Part shown: piece by piece, positions 6,099 through 6,110 of the stretch
Layout of the letters: each line of letters starts with the position of its first letter
How positions within the stretch are numbered: the stretch's first letter is position 1
Origin: Actinomycetes bacterium
GTDB lineage: Bacteria; Actinomycetota; Acidimicrobiia; Acidimicrobiales; RAAP-2
Assembly: GCA_021799915.1 (NCBI GenBank)
Contig: JAJYZN010000040.1
Coordinates: forward strand, 11,071-17,180
Reading direction: 5' to 3'
DNA: 6,110 nt
Notes under the pieces: generated by a model
The model's database searches: none
The model's input: only the letters and a program-made list of their open reading frames with translations
What the model was told of the DNA's origin: nothing
Position numbers and translations under genes: made by a program

Positions 6099-6110
6099 GT
6101 TCTCGTTGGT

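Larger units (their letters stand above)
4784..6110 (-). mobile_element. ISL3-family insertion sequence (far end beyond window)
   Basis: The element carries the transposase gene and shows its downstream terminus as GGCTCTACGCGACCAGG starting near 4784 on the plus strand, similar to the GGCTCT start of ISL3-family inverted repeats. Immediately outside, relaxase coding sequence resumes (GKHTPIAGF), which marks the boundary. The matching inverted repeat and the target duplication cannot be seen because the upstream end is past 6110. The exact boundary base is inferred. Confidence 0.75.

Overview
The window is GC-rich DNA that most likely comes from an actinobacterium. The 43-residue repeats of the type GYWEVAADGGVFAFG, GTG starts and actinobacterial-type ISL3 and MobF sequences point towards the Actinomycetota, perhaps Acidimicrobiia; this is a judgement from sequence style, not a database result. 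All genes I can support lie on the minus strand, so the window reads right to left.

Right side (4784-6110): most of an ISL3-family insertion sequence. Its transposase gene is intact (431 aa) and its downstream end, with a terminal GGCTCTA, is present; the other end lies beyond the window. The element interrupts a MobF/TrwC-type conjugative relaxase gene. A relic of that relaxase follows (4470-4783) with two single-base deletions around its histidine metal-binding motif. Next comes a fragment that looks like the C-terminal end of an IS110-family transposase (about 4370-4470). This half-kilobase is the scar of a decayed conjugative element.

Middle (3904-4296): a small intact gene of the DUF1801 (YdhG-like) family, probably from its own promoter. 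One long open frame joins relaxase relic, IS110 fragment and DUF1801 gene and could be miscalled as a single 313-aa gene.

Left side (1-3856): one very long gene, 1285 codons in the window and open at the left edge, encoding a secreted modular protein. In order it has a signal peptide, an unassigned N-terminal region, an IPT/TIG domain, a region with paired cysteines, three He_PIG-type Ig-like domains, four 43-residue aromatic repeats, and a C-terminal SGNH/GDSL hydrolase domain. That last domain keeps the catalytic Ser and the GGND block but appears to have lost the Asp and His of the DxxH block.

The most unusual structure is the 68-bp junction between the DUF1801 gene and the large gene: four 17-bp tandem units, each ending in GTG followed by A. 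The DUF1801 stop, three seven-codon mini-ORFs and the start codon of the large gene are joined head to tail by four GTGA stop/start overlaps. This could be a termination-reinitiation relay, or only the by-product of repeated duplication of an original GTGA overlap.
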